From Azorinus chamasolen (taxonomy: Eukaryota; Mollusca; Bivalvia; Cardiida; Solecurtidae): DNA of 64,000 bases. Each line of letters opens with the position of its first letter. The first letter of the stretch is position 1. The notes below the pieces were generated by a model. The model ran no database searches and was not told the origin of the DNA. It was given only the letters and a program-made list of their open reading frames with translations. Positions 53,203-63,847 of this stretch are shown here, in pieces. The position numbers and the translations under genes were made by a program. The stretch lies in assembly GCA_963576725.1 (NCBI GenBank), contig OY755252.1, positions 46,644,140 through 46,708,139 on the forward strand, read 5' to 3'.

Positions 53203-54357
53203 TTAGTTTCTGGTCTTGCGACTGATCAACTTCTTTCGCCTTGCCTTTATTTTGTCTTCAATGGGGAGGTAGTCGCACTGGTGCAGCAGTTTTCGATGAA
53301 GTATGCGCTTCTTACCATCACCGTTCTCAGGTTGGACCTCATAAACGGGCGAGTCATCACCCAATCTACGCACAACTACATGTACATGAATTTTCTCCTC
53401 CCAGAGCGGCCGATGTTTCCCTAGACCCCCACGTTCAGACAGAATTCTCACCAACACCCGGTCACCTGGCTTCAGGATTGTACTCCTCGAGCACTTATCG
53501 TAGTTTCGTTTCCATTTTGATTTGACGGAGATTATCCCCTCTGCCAAGAACTAAAAGGAAGGCAGGTCGGTGGTTTTGATCCCATGCACTGCTTTGCAGC
53601 TAATGGGATTAGCCGAAATAATCTTCCTGATATCCCTCATCATCACGTCATCTCATAATTCATCGGCGCTATATGACATATTCAGTGTCGCAGTGCCGTA
53701 AAATCCAACTCACTCACTCACTCACCCCCTTTTGATCAGTCTTCCTGGCATTCTGTGACGCCCATTGATATGCTTGCTCAAGGCATTGCGTCCACTGTTG
53801 TACAGATTTTTTTTATCACTGCCGCGCTTCCACCTAAAGACATTATTTATGCGGAGTCTGGGTGGCCGTCCAAAGAGCAAAAAGAATGGTGCGAAACCAG
53901 TGACCTCATGCCTCGTACAGGTGTACGCATGGACAATCGTGTTCACATGGCTCTTCCAGTCACTCTTCTGTTCCTGGTTTAGGGTCCGCAACAGGGCCGA
54001 CTTGTTTCGCGTTGGATATGCCTGGGCATACCGCGTACAGTGATTAACGAATACGAGAAGATACTCATATCCTCCCTTCCAGCGTTCTAGATTGACACAG
54101 TATATTGAAACCAAATCAAAGGGGCTAATTGTATGAATGGGTTGCAAACTCTGCCCACGATTCGAAGTCAGTTTCCTGTCCTTCAGGCAAGTACAAACAT
54201 AACGAATATGGTGATCAATGTCTGGTGCCATACCTGGCCAGTGAAAACGCTCCCTTGCTAAACTGGTCACCCTGTCAGCTCCCATATGACCCAATTTCAC
54301 GTGGAGCTGTTCAAACACCATTGTATGAAATTCTTTAGGCAGACATAACTGATTCAC
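53203..54357 (-). pseudogene. Ty3-type integrase remnant with deletion and SINE insertion
   Basis: From 54357 leftward: an N-terminal zinc-binding region (HVKLGHMGADR, then a C-X2-C-like YVCTCLKDRK) and the start of the catalytic core. The position where the first catalytic Asp is expected reads Tyr (FDLVSIYC). The frame then jumps from PTRNKSA to LRTLNQEQKSDWK, removing the core with the other two acidic residues, and runs to VTGFAPFFLLFGRPPR. The C-terminal GPY/F-like domain (KPGDRVLVR, SPVYEV) is at 53203-53547. Between them, 53548-53725 is a SINE-like insert. Inactive. Confidence 0.8.
53560..53725 (+). mobile_element. SINE-like insert ending TCACTCACTCAC
   Basis: Ends AGTGCCGTAAAATCCAACTC then TCACTCACTCACTCA, a tail also present at 32086-32118. 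It separates integrase core and C-terminal domain coding. The 5' boundary is a guess. Confidence 0.45.
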
Positions 54358-54369
54358 TTCTTCCCAGTT

Positions 54370-54845
54370 CGGGAACTATTGACATGAGTGGGCTGTCACA
54401 GTATAGTCACAGTATTCGTCTATTTCCCTTGATTTAAGGACATAAAACCATGTGAAAAGAGCGCTATATAAATGTGGTATAATAATAATGATAATAATAA
54501 CTGACAGCTGGTCACTTTTGTATGAGGTCAACTTGGCATCGGGGAGTAATAGGGGCTCACGCAGACCAATGTCCGAAAAGTTGCGAAGGTAGAATGTTCA
54601 CCTGACTGCCTGTGTCAATCTTAGCATTTATGTTTCCATTGTTTGGACCAAATGAGTCACTGGATCCACTGTCATTGTTTTCCACAAGGTTCACGCTTTT
54701 GTTATCTGCTCAAGATCTGCACACACATGTGTTTGCAAAATGGTTCAGTTTTCAGAACTTATTACACGTTTCCTCCACGGCTGGACAGTCACAGTTTAGT
54801 ATTTGGTTTTCCCGCGTCTGGTACATTGTCTATGGTTGCCCCTTA
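54370..54845 (-). pseudogene. Gag zinc knuckle and protease start of a Ty3-type element, with SINE tail
   Basis: Minus strand: CPAVEETCNKF then a stop and KLNHFANTC, a CCHC knuckle whose second Cys is Phe and which has an in-frame stop. Further on, DTGSQVNILP is the aspartic protease active-site motif. Reverse transcriptase and RNase H are absent. At 54450-54505 AGAGCGCTATATAAATGTGG plus an AATAAT run is a SINE 3' tail. Confidence 0.65.
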
Positions 54846-54859
54846 TCCCTCTAGCTAGA

Positions 54860-55345
54860 TACAAGAAGATTTATTTTACGTCGGATACCATATAACAATA
54901 AACATTAGCTGTAACAGCTATTTTCCGACAAACATAAGTATAATTTAAACAAGAGTAAAAAAGGCTGTAAAAAGAAGGGTTTGCATATAAATAATAGATT
55001 AAGATATGTGGGGAGAAAATCACAGCAAAATTACAACATAAAAAGCAAGCAAGCTCTTGACAGCGGCAAGAAGCAGCATTCAACATACACAAGCAAAAAG
55101 AAAAGAAAAGTAAGCAAAAAGGCATTTTTCTCAAGACCACTGTGGCGCCATATGTTAATTACTTCTTAAGTCAGAGAAGGTAGATGCGAAACAACCTGTA
55201 ACCTTAGAGAGAAAATATTTTGTAGAGAGAGGTAAGGCAGGCCACAGTGAGATTGGGGAAAAAAACACAGCACATTTACAGAAATAATAAAAAACATGCA
55301 AACACTTGGCAGTAGCAAATAAAAGAAACATTGATATAAGACAGA
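54860..55345 (-). mobile_element. 3' untranslated end of the non-LTR retrotransposon
   Basis: Between the stop of the reverse transcriptase frame (55346) and the zinc-knuckle segment of the Ty3-type remnant. A-rich on the plus strand, no coding. The exact end is uncertain. Confidence 0.45.
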
Positions 55346-56641
55346 CTAACCACGGCATATGGCACAGCCACAGCTAGGTCCAGTCCAGGTGCGGATCAAC
55401 CTCCCGAACTCTCTAAAGTCTAATGTTGTTCTGAGGTGATTCGGGAGGCCGTTCCACACCCGTGCTGACTCGAAGCGGAAGGATCTCTGACCATATGTCG
55501 TGGTCCGAACTGTCGGTACCTGAACTGTATTTTCGTACCTGAAAGTATAAGAAGATTGTTTAAGTTTAACTAAATCTCTGATATAGATAGGTGACATATC
55601 ATTGATACATTTTAATGTTTCTGTAGCAATGGTACGAAGCCTCCCTAAATGCAGTGTTGGTAGATCCACTCTATTTAACAGGTCTTGGTATGGGCTAGTA
55701 TAGTCATTAAAAACAATTTTCAGGCCCCTATGTTGGAGTTTTTCCAGTTTTTCTGTACTAGATTTGCTACAGAAATGTCAGATGATTGGACAATAATGAA
55801 CATTTGACCTAATAAAGGATTTAAAAACCAAAAGTCTATTCTCAGTATTTAAAAACTTGCTGAGACACTGAAGCACATGTAGCTGTCTTGCCACCCTCTG
55901 GCAGATTTTGGTGATCTGTTCATTGAAATTTAGTAAAAAGTCAATTTCTATGCCTAAAAGTTTAACTGTTTCTTCACACTGAATAGAACTGTTTGCTATA
56001 CTGAAGCTTTTTAGTTTGCCGAAAGAGTTTTTGCCAACGGCTATGGCCTGAAATTTATCTGGGTTTGCTTGCATTTGGTTAAATTTGAACCAGTCTATCA
56101 GAGTGTGACAATCCAGCTCCAATGTTGACTTCAGCGTCTCCGCATTTTTACAACAGAAAGATAAGGTGTTGTCGTCAGCATAGTTGTAAAGTGTAGAATT
56201 TTGTACAAAATAAAAGATGTTAAAAATAAGAGGACCCATAATAGATCCCTGGGGTACCCCTTTGATAATATTTTGCCAGGAGCTGAAAGAGTCACATAGC
56301 TTTACTCTCTGCTGACGACCTGTAAGGTAGCTATGTAATAAATTACAGGTCTGGGCTGAAACACCATAAGCCTGGAGCTTGGCCAATAACAAATCATGGG
56401 GGATACAGTCAAATGCCTTGGACAAATCCATCAGAACGGCTCCAACATACATGTTTTTGTCCAAGGCATCCTTCCAATCCTCAATGATACGGAGCAGAGC
56501 AGTCTGACACCCAAAAGAGGCTCTAAAAGCAGATAGATAGTTGTGAAATATAGTGTTAAAATGTTCTGTTAGTTGGTCGCTAAAAAGACGTTCATAAATT
56601 TTGGAAAAGGTTGGTAAAATGCTGACAGGCCGATAGTTTTT
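55346..56641 (-). pseudogene. Non-LTR reverse transcriptase, C-terminal part
   Basis: One frame from NYRPVSILPTFSKIYERL (56640) through AFDCIPHDLLLAKLQAYG, the GVPQGSIMGP box and the YADD catalytic box, to a C-terminal domain ending GCAICRG. The only break is a TGA at about 55778 after HYCPII. The style is Jockey/CR1-like. The catalytic YADD is intact, so decay is recent compared with nearby remnants. Confidence 0.88.
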
Positions 56642-59610
56642 AGCTCACCAGAGCACAAAGTGCTCAGGGTGAGCTTTTGTGATCGCCTGATGTCCGTCGT
56701 CCGTCGGCGTGCGTCGTGCGTCGTGCGTCGTTCGTCGTCAACAATTTGAACCTTTAAAAATCTTCTCCTCTAAATCTACAGGGTTCTCAGCTTTCATCTT
56801 TGGCACATAGCATCACCCTTAGGTCCTCTACAAAAGTTATATAAATTATGCTCCTGGGGTCAAAATTGGCCCCGCCCCATGGGTGGGAAGTTTTCAATAG
56901 AAACATATAGTAAAACTTTGAAAATCTTCTCCTCTGAAACTGGAAGGCTCTCAGCTTTCATATTTGGCACATAGCATCATGTTCAGGTCCTCTACAAAAG
57001 TTATATAAATTATGGCCCTGGGGTCAAAATTGGCCCCGCCCCAGGGGTGGGAAGTTTTCAATAGAAACAAATAGTGAAATCTTTGAAAATCTTCTTCTCT
57101 GAAACTAGAAGGTTCTCAGCTTTCATATTTGGCATATAGCATCATGTTCAGGTCCTCTACAAAAGTTATATAAATTTTGGCCCGGGGTTAAAATTGGCCC
57201 CGCCCCAGGGTGGGCAGTTTTCAGTAGAAACTAATAGTGAAATCTTTGAAAATCTTCTCCTCTGAAACTGGAAGGCTCTCAGCTTTCATATTTGGCACAG
57301 AGCATCATGTTCAGGTCCTCTACAAAAGTTATATAAACTATGGCCCTGGGGTCAAAATTGGCCCCGCCCCAGGGTTGGGCAGTTTTGAATAGAAACCAAT
57401 AGTGAAATCTTTGAAAATCTTCTTCTCTGAAACTGGAAGACTCTCAGCTTTCATCTTTGGCACATAGCATCACCCTTAGGTCCTCTACAAAATTTATATA
57501 AATTATGCCCCTGGGATCAAAATTGGCCCCGCCCCAGGGGTGGGAAGTTTTCAGTAGAAACATATAGTAAAACTTTGAAAATCTTCTCCTCTGAAACTGG
57601 AAGGCTCTCAGCTTTCATATTTGGCACATAGCATCATGTTCAGGTCCTCTACAAAAGTTATATAAATTATGGCCCTAGGGTCAAAATTGGCCCCGCCCCA
57701 GGGGTGGGTAGTTTTCAATAGAAACCAATAGTGAAAACTTTGAAAATCTTCTTCTCTGAAACTAGAAGGTTCTCAGCTTTCATATTTGGCATATAACATC
57801 ATGTTCAGGTCCTCTACAAAAGTTATATAAATTTTGGCCCTGGGGTTAAAATTGGCCCCGCCCCAGGGGTGGGCAGTTTTCAGTAGAAACTAATAGTGAA
57901 ATCTTTGAAATTCTTCTCCTCCGAAACTGGAAGGTTCTCAGCTTTCATATTTGGCACAGAGCATCATGTTCAGGTCCTCTACAAAAGTTATATAAATTAT
58001 GGCCCTAGGGTCAAAATTGGCCCCGCCCCAGGGGTGGGTAGTTTTCAATAGAAACCAATAGTGAAAACTTTGAAAATCATCTTCTCTGAAACTAGAAGGT
58101 TCTCAGCTTTCATATTTGGCATATAACATCATGTTCAGGTCCTCTACAAAAGTTATATAAATTTTGGCCCTGGGGTTAAAATTGGCCCCGCCCCAGGGGT
58201 GGGCAGTTTTCAGTAGAAACTAATAGTGAAATCTTTGAAATTCTTCTCCTCCGAAACTGGAAGGTTCTCAGCTTTCATATTTGGCACAGAGCATCATGTT
58301 CAGGTCCTCTACAAAAGTTATATAAATTTTGGCCCTGGGGTTAAAATTGGCCCGCCCCAGGGGTGGGCAGTTTTCAGTAGAAACTAATAGTGAAATCTTT
58401 GAAAATCTTCTCCTCTGAAACTGGAAGGCTCTCAGCTTTCATATTTGGCACAGAGCATCATGTTCAGGTCCTATATAAAAGTTATATAAACTATGGCCCT
58501 GGGGTCAAAATTGGCCCCGCCCCAGGGGTGGGCTGTTTTGAATAGAAACCAATAGTGAAATCTTTGAACATCTTCTTCTCTGAAACTGGAAGGTTCTCAG
58601 CTTTCATATTTGGCACAGAGCATTATGTTCAGGTCCTCTACAAAGTTATATAAATAATGGCCCTGGGGTCAAAATTGGCCCCGCCCCAAGGGTGGGCAGT
58701 TTTCAATAGAAACAAATAGTGAAAACTTTGAAAATCTTCTTCTCTGAAACTGGAAGGTTCTCAGCTTTGATATTTGGCATATAGCATCATGTTCAGGTCC
58801 TCTACAAAAGTTATATAAATTATGGCCCTGAGGTTAAAATTGGCCCCGCCCCAGGGGTGGGCAGTTTTCAATAGAAACAAATATTGAAATCTTTGAAAAT
58901 CTTCTCCTCTGAAACTGGAAGGCTCACAGCTTTCATATTTGGCACAGAGCATCATGTTCAGGTCCTCTACAAAAGCTATATAAATTATGGCCATGGGGTC
59001 AAAATTGGCCCCGCCCCAGCGGTGGGCAGTTTTGAATAGAAACAAATAGTGAAATCTTTGAAAATCTTCTGCTCTGAAACTGGAAGGTTCACAACTTTCA
59101 TAATTGGCACAGAGCATCATGTTCAGGTCCTCTACAATTTGTTTTATAAATTATGGCCCTGGGGTCAAAATTGGCCCCACCCCAGGGGTTGGCAGTTTTG
59201 AATAGAAACAAATAGTGAAATCTTTGAAAATCTTCTTCTCTGAAACTGGAAGGTTCTCAGCTTTCATATTTGGCACATAGCATCATGTTCAGGTCCTCTA
59301 CAATCTTTTTTTTTTTTTTTATAAATTATGGCCCTGGGGTCAAAATTGGCCCTACCCCAGGGGTGGGTAGTTTTTAATAGAAATATAGAGAAAACATTCT
59401 CCTGAAACTGGGAGGTTCTTATCTTTCATATTTGGCTCATAGCGTCATGTTCAGGTCATCTACAAAAGTTTTCTAAATTATGCCCCTGGGGTCAAAACTG
59501 TCCCACCCCAGGACCGGCTAGTTTTCTATAGAAACATATAGTGAAAACTTTGAAAATCTTCTACTCTGATTGTCTGGTGAGCGCTTCAGGGCCATTCTGG
59601 CCCTCTTGTT
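56642..59610 (-). mobile_element. 3-kb repeat-core element inserted in the reverse transcriptase
   Basis: Left end hairpin AGCTCACCAGAGCACAAAGT with GCTCAGGGTGAGCTT, then a CGTCGTCCGTCGG stretch. About 17 units of ~165 bp (GAAACTGGAAGGCTCTCAGC, GGTCCTCTACAAAAGTTATA, AATTGGCCCCGCCCCAGG). Right end TCTGGTGAGCGCTTCAGGGC, hairpin GGGCCATTCTGGCCC, then TCTTGTT. No protein. Confidence 0.85.
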
Positions 59611-60370
59611 TTCATTGAAAGGGTCATCTTTTTTGAAAATTGGTGTTACTTGAGCTTTTTTAAGTTGGGTAGGAAACTGCTCTTTGCTTCTCATGTCATT
59701 GGCCAACCTTGCAATGTGCCTGGAGATAGCTGGAGCTGCAGCCGTAACTATTTTTGGAGGAATGGCATCTACACCTGTAGCTTTCTTACCGTTTAATTTG
59801 TTGACACATTTTATGACTTCAGATTCTCCTATAGGCCTAAATTCAATGTATGATCTGGAGCAATTTCTATTATCTTACTAATGCTTGGGTGCTCGCTATC
59901 TAATGGCAAATTGTTATCAATCCCAATGTTTCTTGCTATATTTGCATAAAACTTATTCATAGTTTCACAGATTTTTGTTTGATCTGAAACAAGTGTATTT
60001 CCCATTTTAAGTATGATGTTACCGTCACTTTTAGCAGTAGTTTTTTGTGACAGGAAAGGTTTGATGGTTGGCCAAAACTCTTTCGACTTTGGCCCTCCAC
60101 CACACCTTTCCTGGAAGTAAACAGATATCGATTCCCTTTTTACTTTGGTTTTCAGATTTCGAAGTTGTCTATAAACATTCCAATTTCTCATTGTTTTATT
60201 CTTATTGTATGCATTTCGGGCTTGTTTAGTTCTATATATCAGTTTCCGATAATTGGCATTCATATACGGAGGAGGGTTAACTTTCGGGGTTTTAGTTCTC
60301 AGCGGTGCATGCCTGTCGATGACCTCCCTCAGGAGTGTCTCATGAGCCCAATATACATCATCCGTTCTAG
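59611..60370 (-). pseudogene. Non-LTR reverse transcriptase, N-terminal part; 5'-truncated
   Basis: Begins near 60370 with VYWAHETLLREVIDRHAPLR, the linker after an endonuclease domain, then the 144-codon frame 59829-60263 (CGGGPKSKEFWPTIKPFLSQ). A one-base frameshift near 59856 moves to the frame RPIGESEV...KKATGVDAIPPKIV and QVTPIFKKDDPFNE, where the repeat-core element interrupts. The endonuclease domain is missing. Confidence 0.82.
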
Positions 60371-60593
60371 CTCGAACGTTTGGCCTTGGTCGCTGCTTTC
60401 TTCCGGTTTGGCTGTGTCCTTCATGGTGCTGATTTCGCTCTCCCGTGTATGCGAATGGCTTGGGTTTCGCACCTCAGTTTCGGACAAAGTTAACGTCTTT
60501 GTTTTGAGATTTCAATGCCGCCATTTGTTTCCTGTTGTTTTCGTGTGACTGTGCAGTTATCAGTTTTTATGCACTTTTTCCGACGATTACAAG

Positions 60594-60940
60594 TTACAGA
60601 CCTAAGCTCGTATTGTCAATCGCGCAGCATATTTCGTCGATGGATATTTCGTCGTGGTAGAACTTGAACCGCGCAAAAATTGGATTTGCTTTTGGTTGAA
60701 CAAAATTGAAACGCTTAGAATTTGTTATTGACTGTCTCTTCTCAGCTTCCTTCAGACTCCATGAATAGTGTATCGTTCTTCCACGATCTCCGAGCCACAA
60801 CAGTATACATGCACATTGTTCTTTGTCCCTTTTCCTTTTCATGGGTCCGTCAAACATAAGCTTGCAATGGCGCTCGAATTTATCCCATGTGTCCGGGAGA
60901 TTTGTTGAATCCCATTTTTGAATGCGGCAATTCGCTTGGT
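60594..60940 (-). pseudogene. Gag fragment of a Ty3-type retrotransposon
   Basis: Minus strand: NLPDTWDKFERHCKLMFDGP, then CACILLWLGDRGRTIHYSW and QPKANPIFARFKF, matching the capsid-type Gag of mollusc Ty3 elements. A stop follows FKFYHDEIS closely, where the non-LTR insertion begins nearby. It is probably the 5' half of the same element as 53203-54845. Confidence 0.65.
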
Positions 60941-61315
60941 TCCGTTGTTGTTAGTCACAAATGTGTAATGTCCAACACTGGAATACTTTTTTAAAAATCC
61001 AACCTTTTGGCCCCATGTTCTGGGTGCATGTATACAGCAGTGACACAATGCGTGTTTCGTATAATTATGCTTTATTCTAGATACAACTGCCAGGATGTTA
61101 GGAGTGGCGGGTTTATCGTTAGGGGCTGAGCATGTGCTGTGTGTTTGCGCTAAATGTAAAACAGAAATAATGACCTCATGAATATGTATTAGCTCAGTTT
61201 TTGTAATGGCATATGTAGGAGCCATCTGAAATGGGTCTACTTCTACTTTGTCTACTCTGTTTGTAAAGGCAGAAAAAGACATACATGTATTTATAGAGCA
61301 AAGGTTATGTTGTTG
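60941..61315. other. Ty3 leader region and partial family C MITE
   Basis: 60941-61100 carries CACCCAGAACATGGGGCCAA on the minus strand, possibly primer-binding-site-adjacent leader. Then a partial family C MITE at about 61160-61315. The minus open frame here (61354-60839) crosses both and is not a gene. Confidence 0.4.
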
Positions 61316-61386
61316 CATTTGAGAGGTTGTATTGTACTGAAAAAAGTTCTCCATGGTCTTGTGCTTAAAAAGTAATCTATTGTGTC

Positions 61387-61866
61387 TTAACCCTTCGCTT
61401 GCTGAATTTTAAAATACATATCTCCTTCTTTGCCCATGCCCTGTTGTATAATTACATATATCTACACTGTGTACAAGTATTTCGCTGTGGAATCACTGCT
61501 GTGGAGTGCACTGGTAGCACAATCAACTTGTAAATAGTGCAGACCCTGATGAGACAGTTCCTGCAGGAGCTGTCTCATCTGGGTCTTCACTATTTACAGG
61601 TAGGTATATTGACGTGAATAACAAGCGAAGGGTTAATCCATTACTTTCAAAAATGAGAAATACTGATGTTGTGAATATTGATTGGATGAACTTTTATGAT
61701 GGCATATGAACACAGGACTTTGTTCTGGCCATGGCAAAAATCATAGCTTCAGATCTATAGAATTCCATAAACAAGCAGTAGACCATGGTCAAGTGACTGC
61801 CACAAGAGCTGTAGGATCTAGGTCTATTCTGTTTGCAAAGGTGTGAAAGGCTCAGTTAAAGGGTAA
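61387..61866. mobile_element. Family E and reversed C-like MITE sharing TTAA
   Basis: E: TTAACCCTTCGCTTGCTGAA to AACAAGCGAAGGGTTAA (61387-61636), core GCAGACCCTGATGAGACAGT facing GTCTCATCTGGGTCTTCA. The next element starts with the same TTAA. Confidence 0.72.
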
Positions 61867-61917
61867 ATTATATTCTCTCATTTTGAACGTCGCAGTTTTC
61901 TGCAAATGCCAATCTTC

Positions 61918-62382
61918 TTTAACCCTTTCGGTGTGTTAAATGAGTCAATTTTATCCTTTGCAAGCAGTGTGGTCCCAATTTAAAGTGCACATAGAGGAGA
62001 CCTATCATCTGAACCGACACTTCTTGTCATGTTACATTTGTCTATAGAAAAGTCCCTGGATATACATTGTAAGCTTGACCTGTTTAAAAGTTTAGGATAG
62101 TCCATTTGAAAATTCAACATTGATAAGGTTAATTAAATCTTTCGGCGGAAATGTCGTCTGTTGGCACCATTGAAAACAGTGCAGTCCCAGGTCAGATGCC
62201 GCCTTGAAAAGGCGGCATCTGACCCGGGACTTCACTGTTTTCTATATTATTTCAGCCCAAGCATGCAGGTTTTTAAAAACAATTGTTTTACTAATATACC
62301 TTTATTATTTAGTTTAGAATTAAATTTAATATGAAATTATTATTGCAGACGACACTTTTAAATTTGGCACCAAAAGAGTTAA
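61918..62382. mobile_element. Family F then family D TTAA-MITEs
   Basis: F: TTAACCCTTTCGGTGTGTTA to GATAAGGTTAAT (61918-62133). D: TTAAATCTTTCGGCGGAAAT to CACCAAAAGAGTTAA (62130-62382), core AGGTCAGATGCCGCCTTG facing AGGCGGCATCTGACCCGG. Confidence 0.65.
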
Positions 62383-62424
62383 TACTAGATTGTTTCTGAA
62401 ACTGATTGCAGTTTTTCACTTTGC

Positions 62425-63110
62425 TTAACCCTTTCTTCATGAGGTCAAGAAATAATGACGTCAGGAATATTAATTAGATCAATTAAATAGATCAATTTGT
62501 TATAAAAGCACATGGACACAGGAAGTTTGGGCAATGGCAGCAACTGTAGAATCATATCTATATGATAAACAAAGCAAACGTAGTAGTCCCTGATCAGACA
62601 GCTGCTGTTGGAGTCTTCTGATCTGGGTCTACTCTGCTTGCAAATGCGTGGAAAGGGTTATTTATAAAGTTAAGGGTTAAGGCTTTAACCCATTCCCTCA
62701 AAGGCTATTTTTAGATCCAACCTCTGAATATATCTAACGAAAAGGAGCATTAATTTGGGAAAAAGGAAAAAATTAGAATTTCATAATTCTGAAACCATTG
62801 TTATAAATAGAGCATTTGCTCCTTAGGAGCAAATGCTCTATTTTATCACAATGGTTTCAAAAAGTGACTTTTACAGAGGCACAGAAAAGCGTATTAATTG
62901 AGGAAACGGTTAATCCTTTCCCTGTTTAATATTTATGTAAGAAAAATAAGATCATGAGTATTTATTAGCTGAATATTTGTTTTGGCATATGGACACATGG
63001 CATTTCAGTATTGGTAGACAGTGTAGAGTCAGATCTATAATGATTTTATTCCTGTTTAGCAGGATCCGTCTGATCTGGATCTACTCTGTTTCAAAAGGAG
63101 GAAGAGTTTA
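62425..63110. mobile_element. Chain of MITEs (C, B, C)
   Basis: C reversed 62425-62676, B 62684-62912 with perfect core GCTCCTTAGGAGCAAATGCT, C reversed 62910-63110. Confidence 0.65.
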
Positions 63111-63388
63111 CTGAATTGTTGTCAAATATTTTAGAAACCTTCTAAGTACGCGTATTCCAGTCAGACAAGAATTAAACTGACTTTACAGTTTTCTGCAAAT
63201 CCTTTTTTAATAAATGCTTTATCATCTTTTAATCTGTAAAAATGAGGTATTTAAGGTATCGTAGTCTGCTTGAACCATCATTGTTTAATTTTATTCATTT
63301 TTTTTCTTTTTAAAGAATGATCACAGTGACAAAATTTAGTTTGGTGAAAGAGCATTTTTTTTACACCATTGTAATTGTAAAGAAAGAA
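63111..63388. other. Intergenic, nothing certain
   Basis: AT-rich. A few bases around 63316 (AATGATCACAGTGAC) recall family G. Confidence 0.35.
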
Positions 63389-63847
63389 AAAATCCATTAG
63401 CAAACAGAGCAGACCCTGACCAGATGGCTCCTGGTCTGGGTCTACTCTGCAAATGCGCGAAAACGCGTCTATGTTAGGGAAAGGGTTAATCCTTTACTCT
63501 ATAAATTATTCATGTAAGAAATAATGACATCATCGATACGATATTAATTGGCTTAATTCTTATGAAACGACTCATAAACACGTGACCTTTTGGCCGTCAT
63601 AGAAACTGTAGAATCGCATTTACATTATTTAATAAGCAAATAGAGCAGATCCTGATCAGACGGCTCCTAATGAGCTGCATGGTCTTGGTCTACTTTGTTT
63701 GCAAAGGCGTAAAAAGGCGTATATATGGAGTAAAGGGTCAAGAAAATAGACTAGCTCTGCCGTTACAGTTTCTACTAATACCTAGAATTCATGCCATTAT
63801 AAAAATCCATTATTTCTACCATGAATATTCACCAGGGAAAGGGTTAA
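63389..63847. mobile_element. Chain of partial and full TTAA-MITEs (A, C, C)
   Basis: Partial A 63389-63487, C reversed 63485-63741, partial C 63745-63847 ending AGGGAAAGGGTTAA. The last 150 bases of the window show nothing. Confidence 0.6.

Noticed and set aside
52701..54338. Plus-strand open frames over the Ty3-type remnant
   Set aside because: They are shadows of, or flanks to, minus-strand integrase coding and lack recognisable domains.
58761..59120. 119-codon minus-strand open frame
   Set aside because: Periodic translation of the ~165-bp units of the repeat-core element.
60839..61354. 171-codon minus-strand open frame
   Set aside because: It crosses a partial MITE and a retrotransposon leader; only the neighbouring Gag frame has protein similarity.
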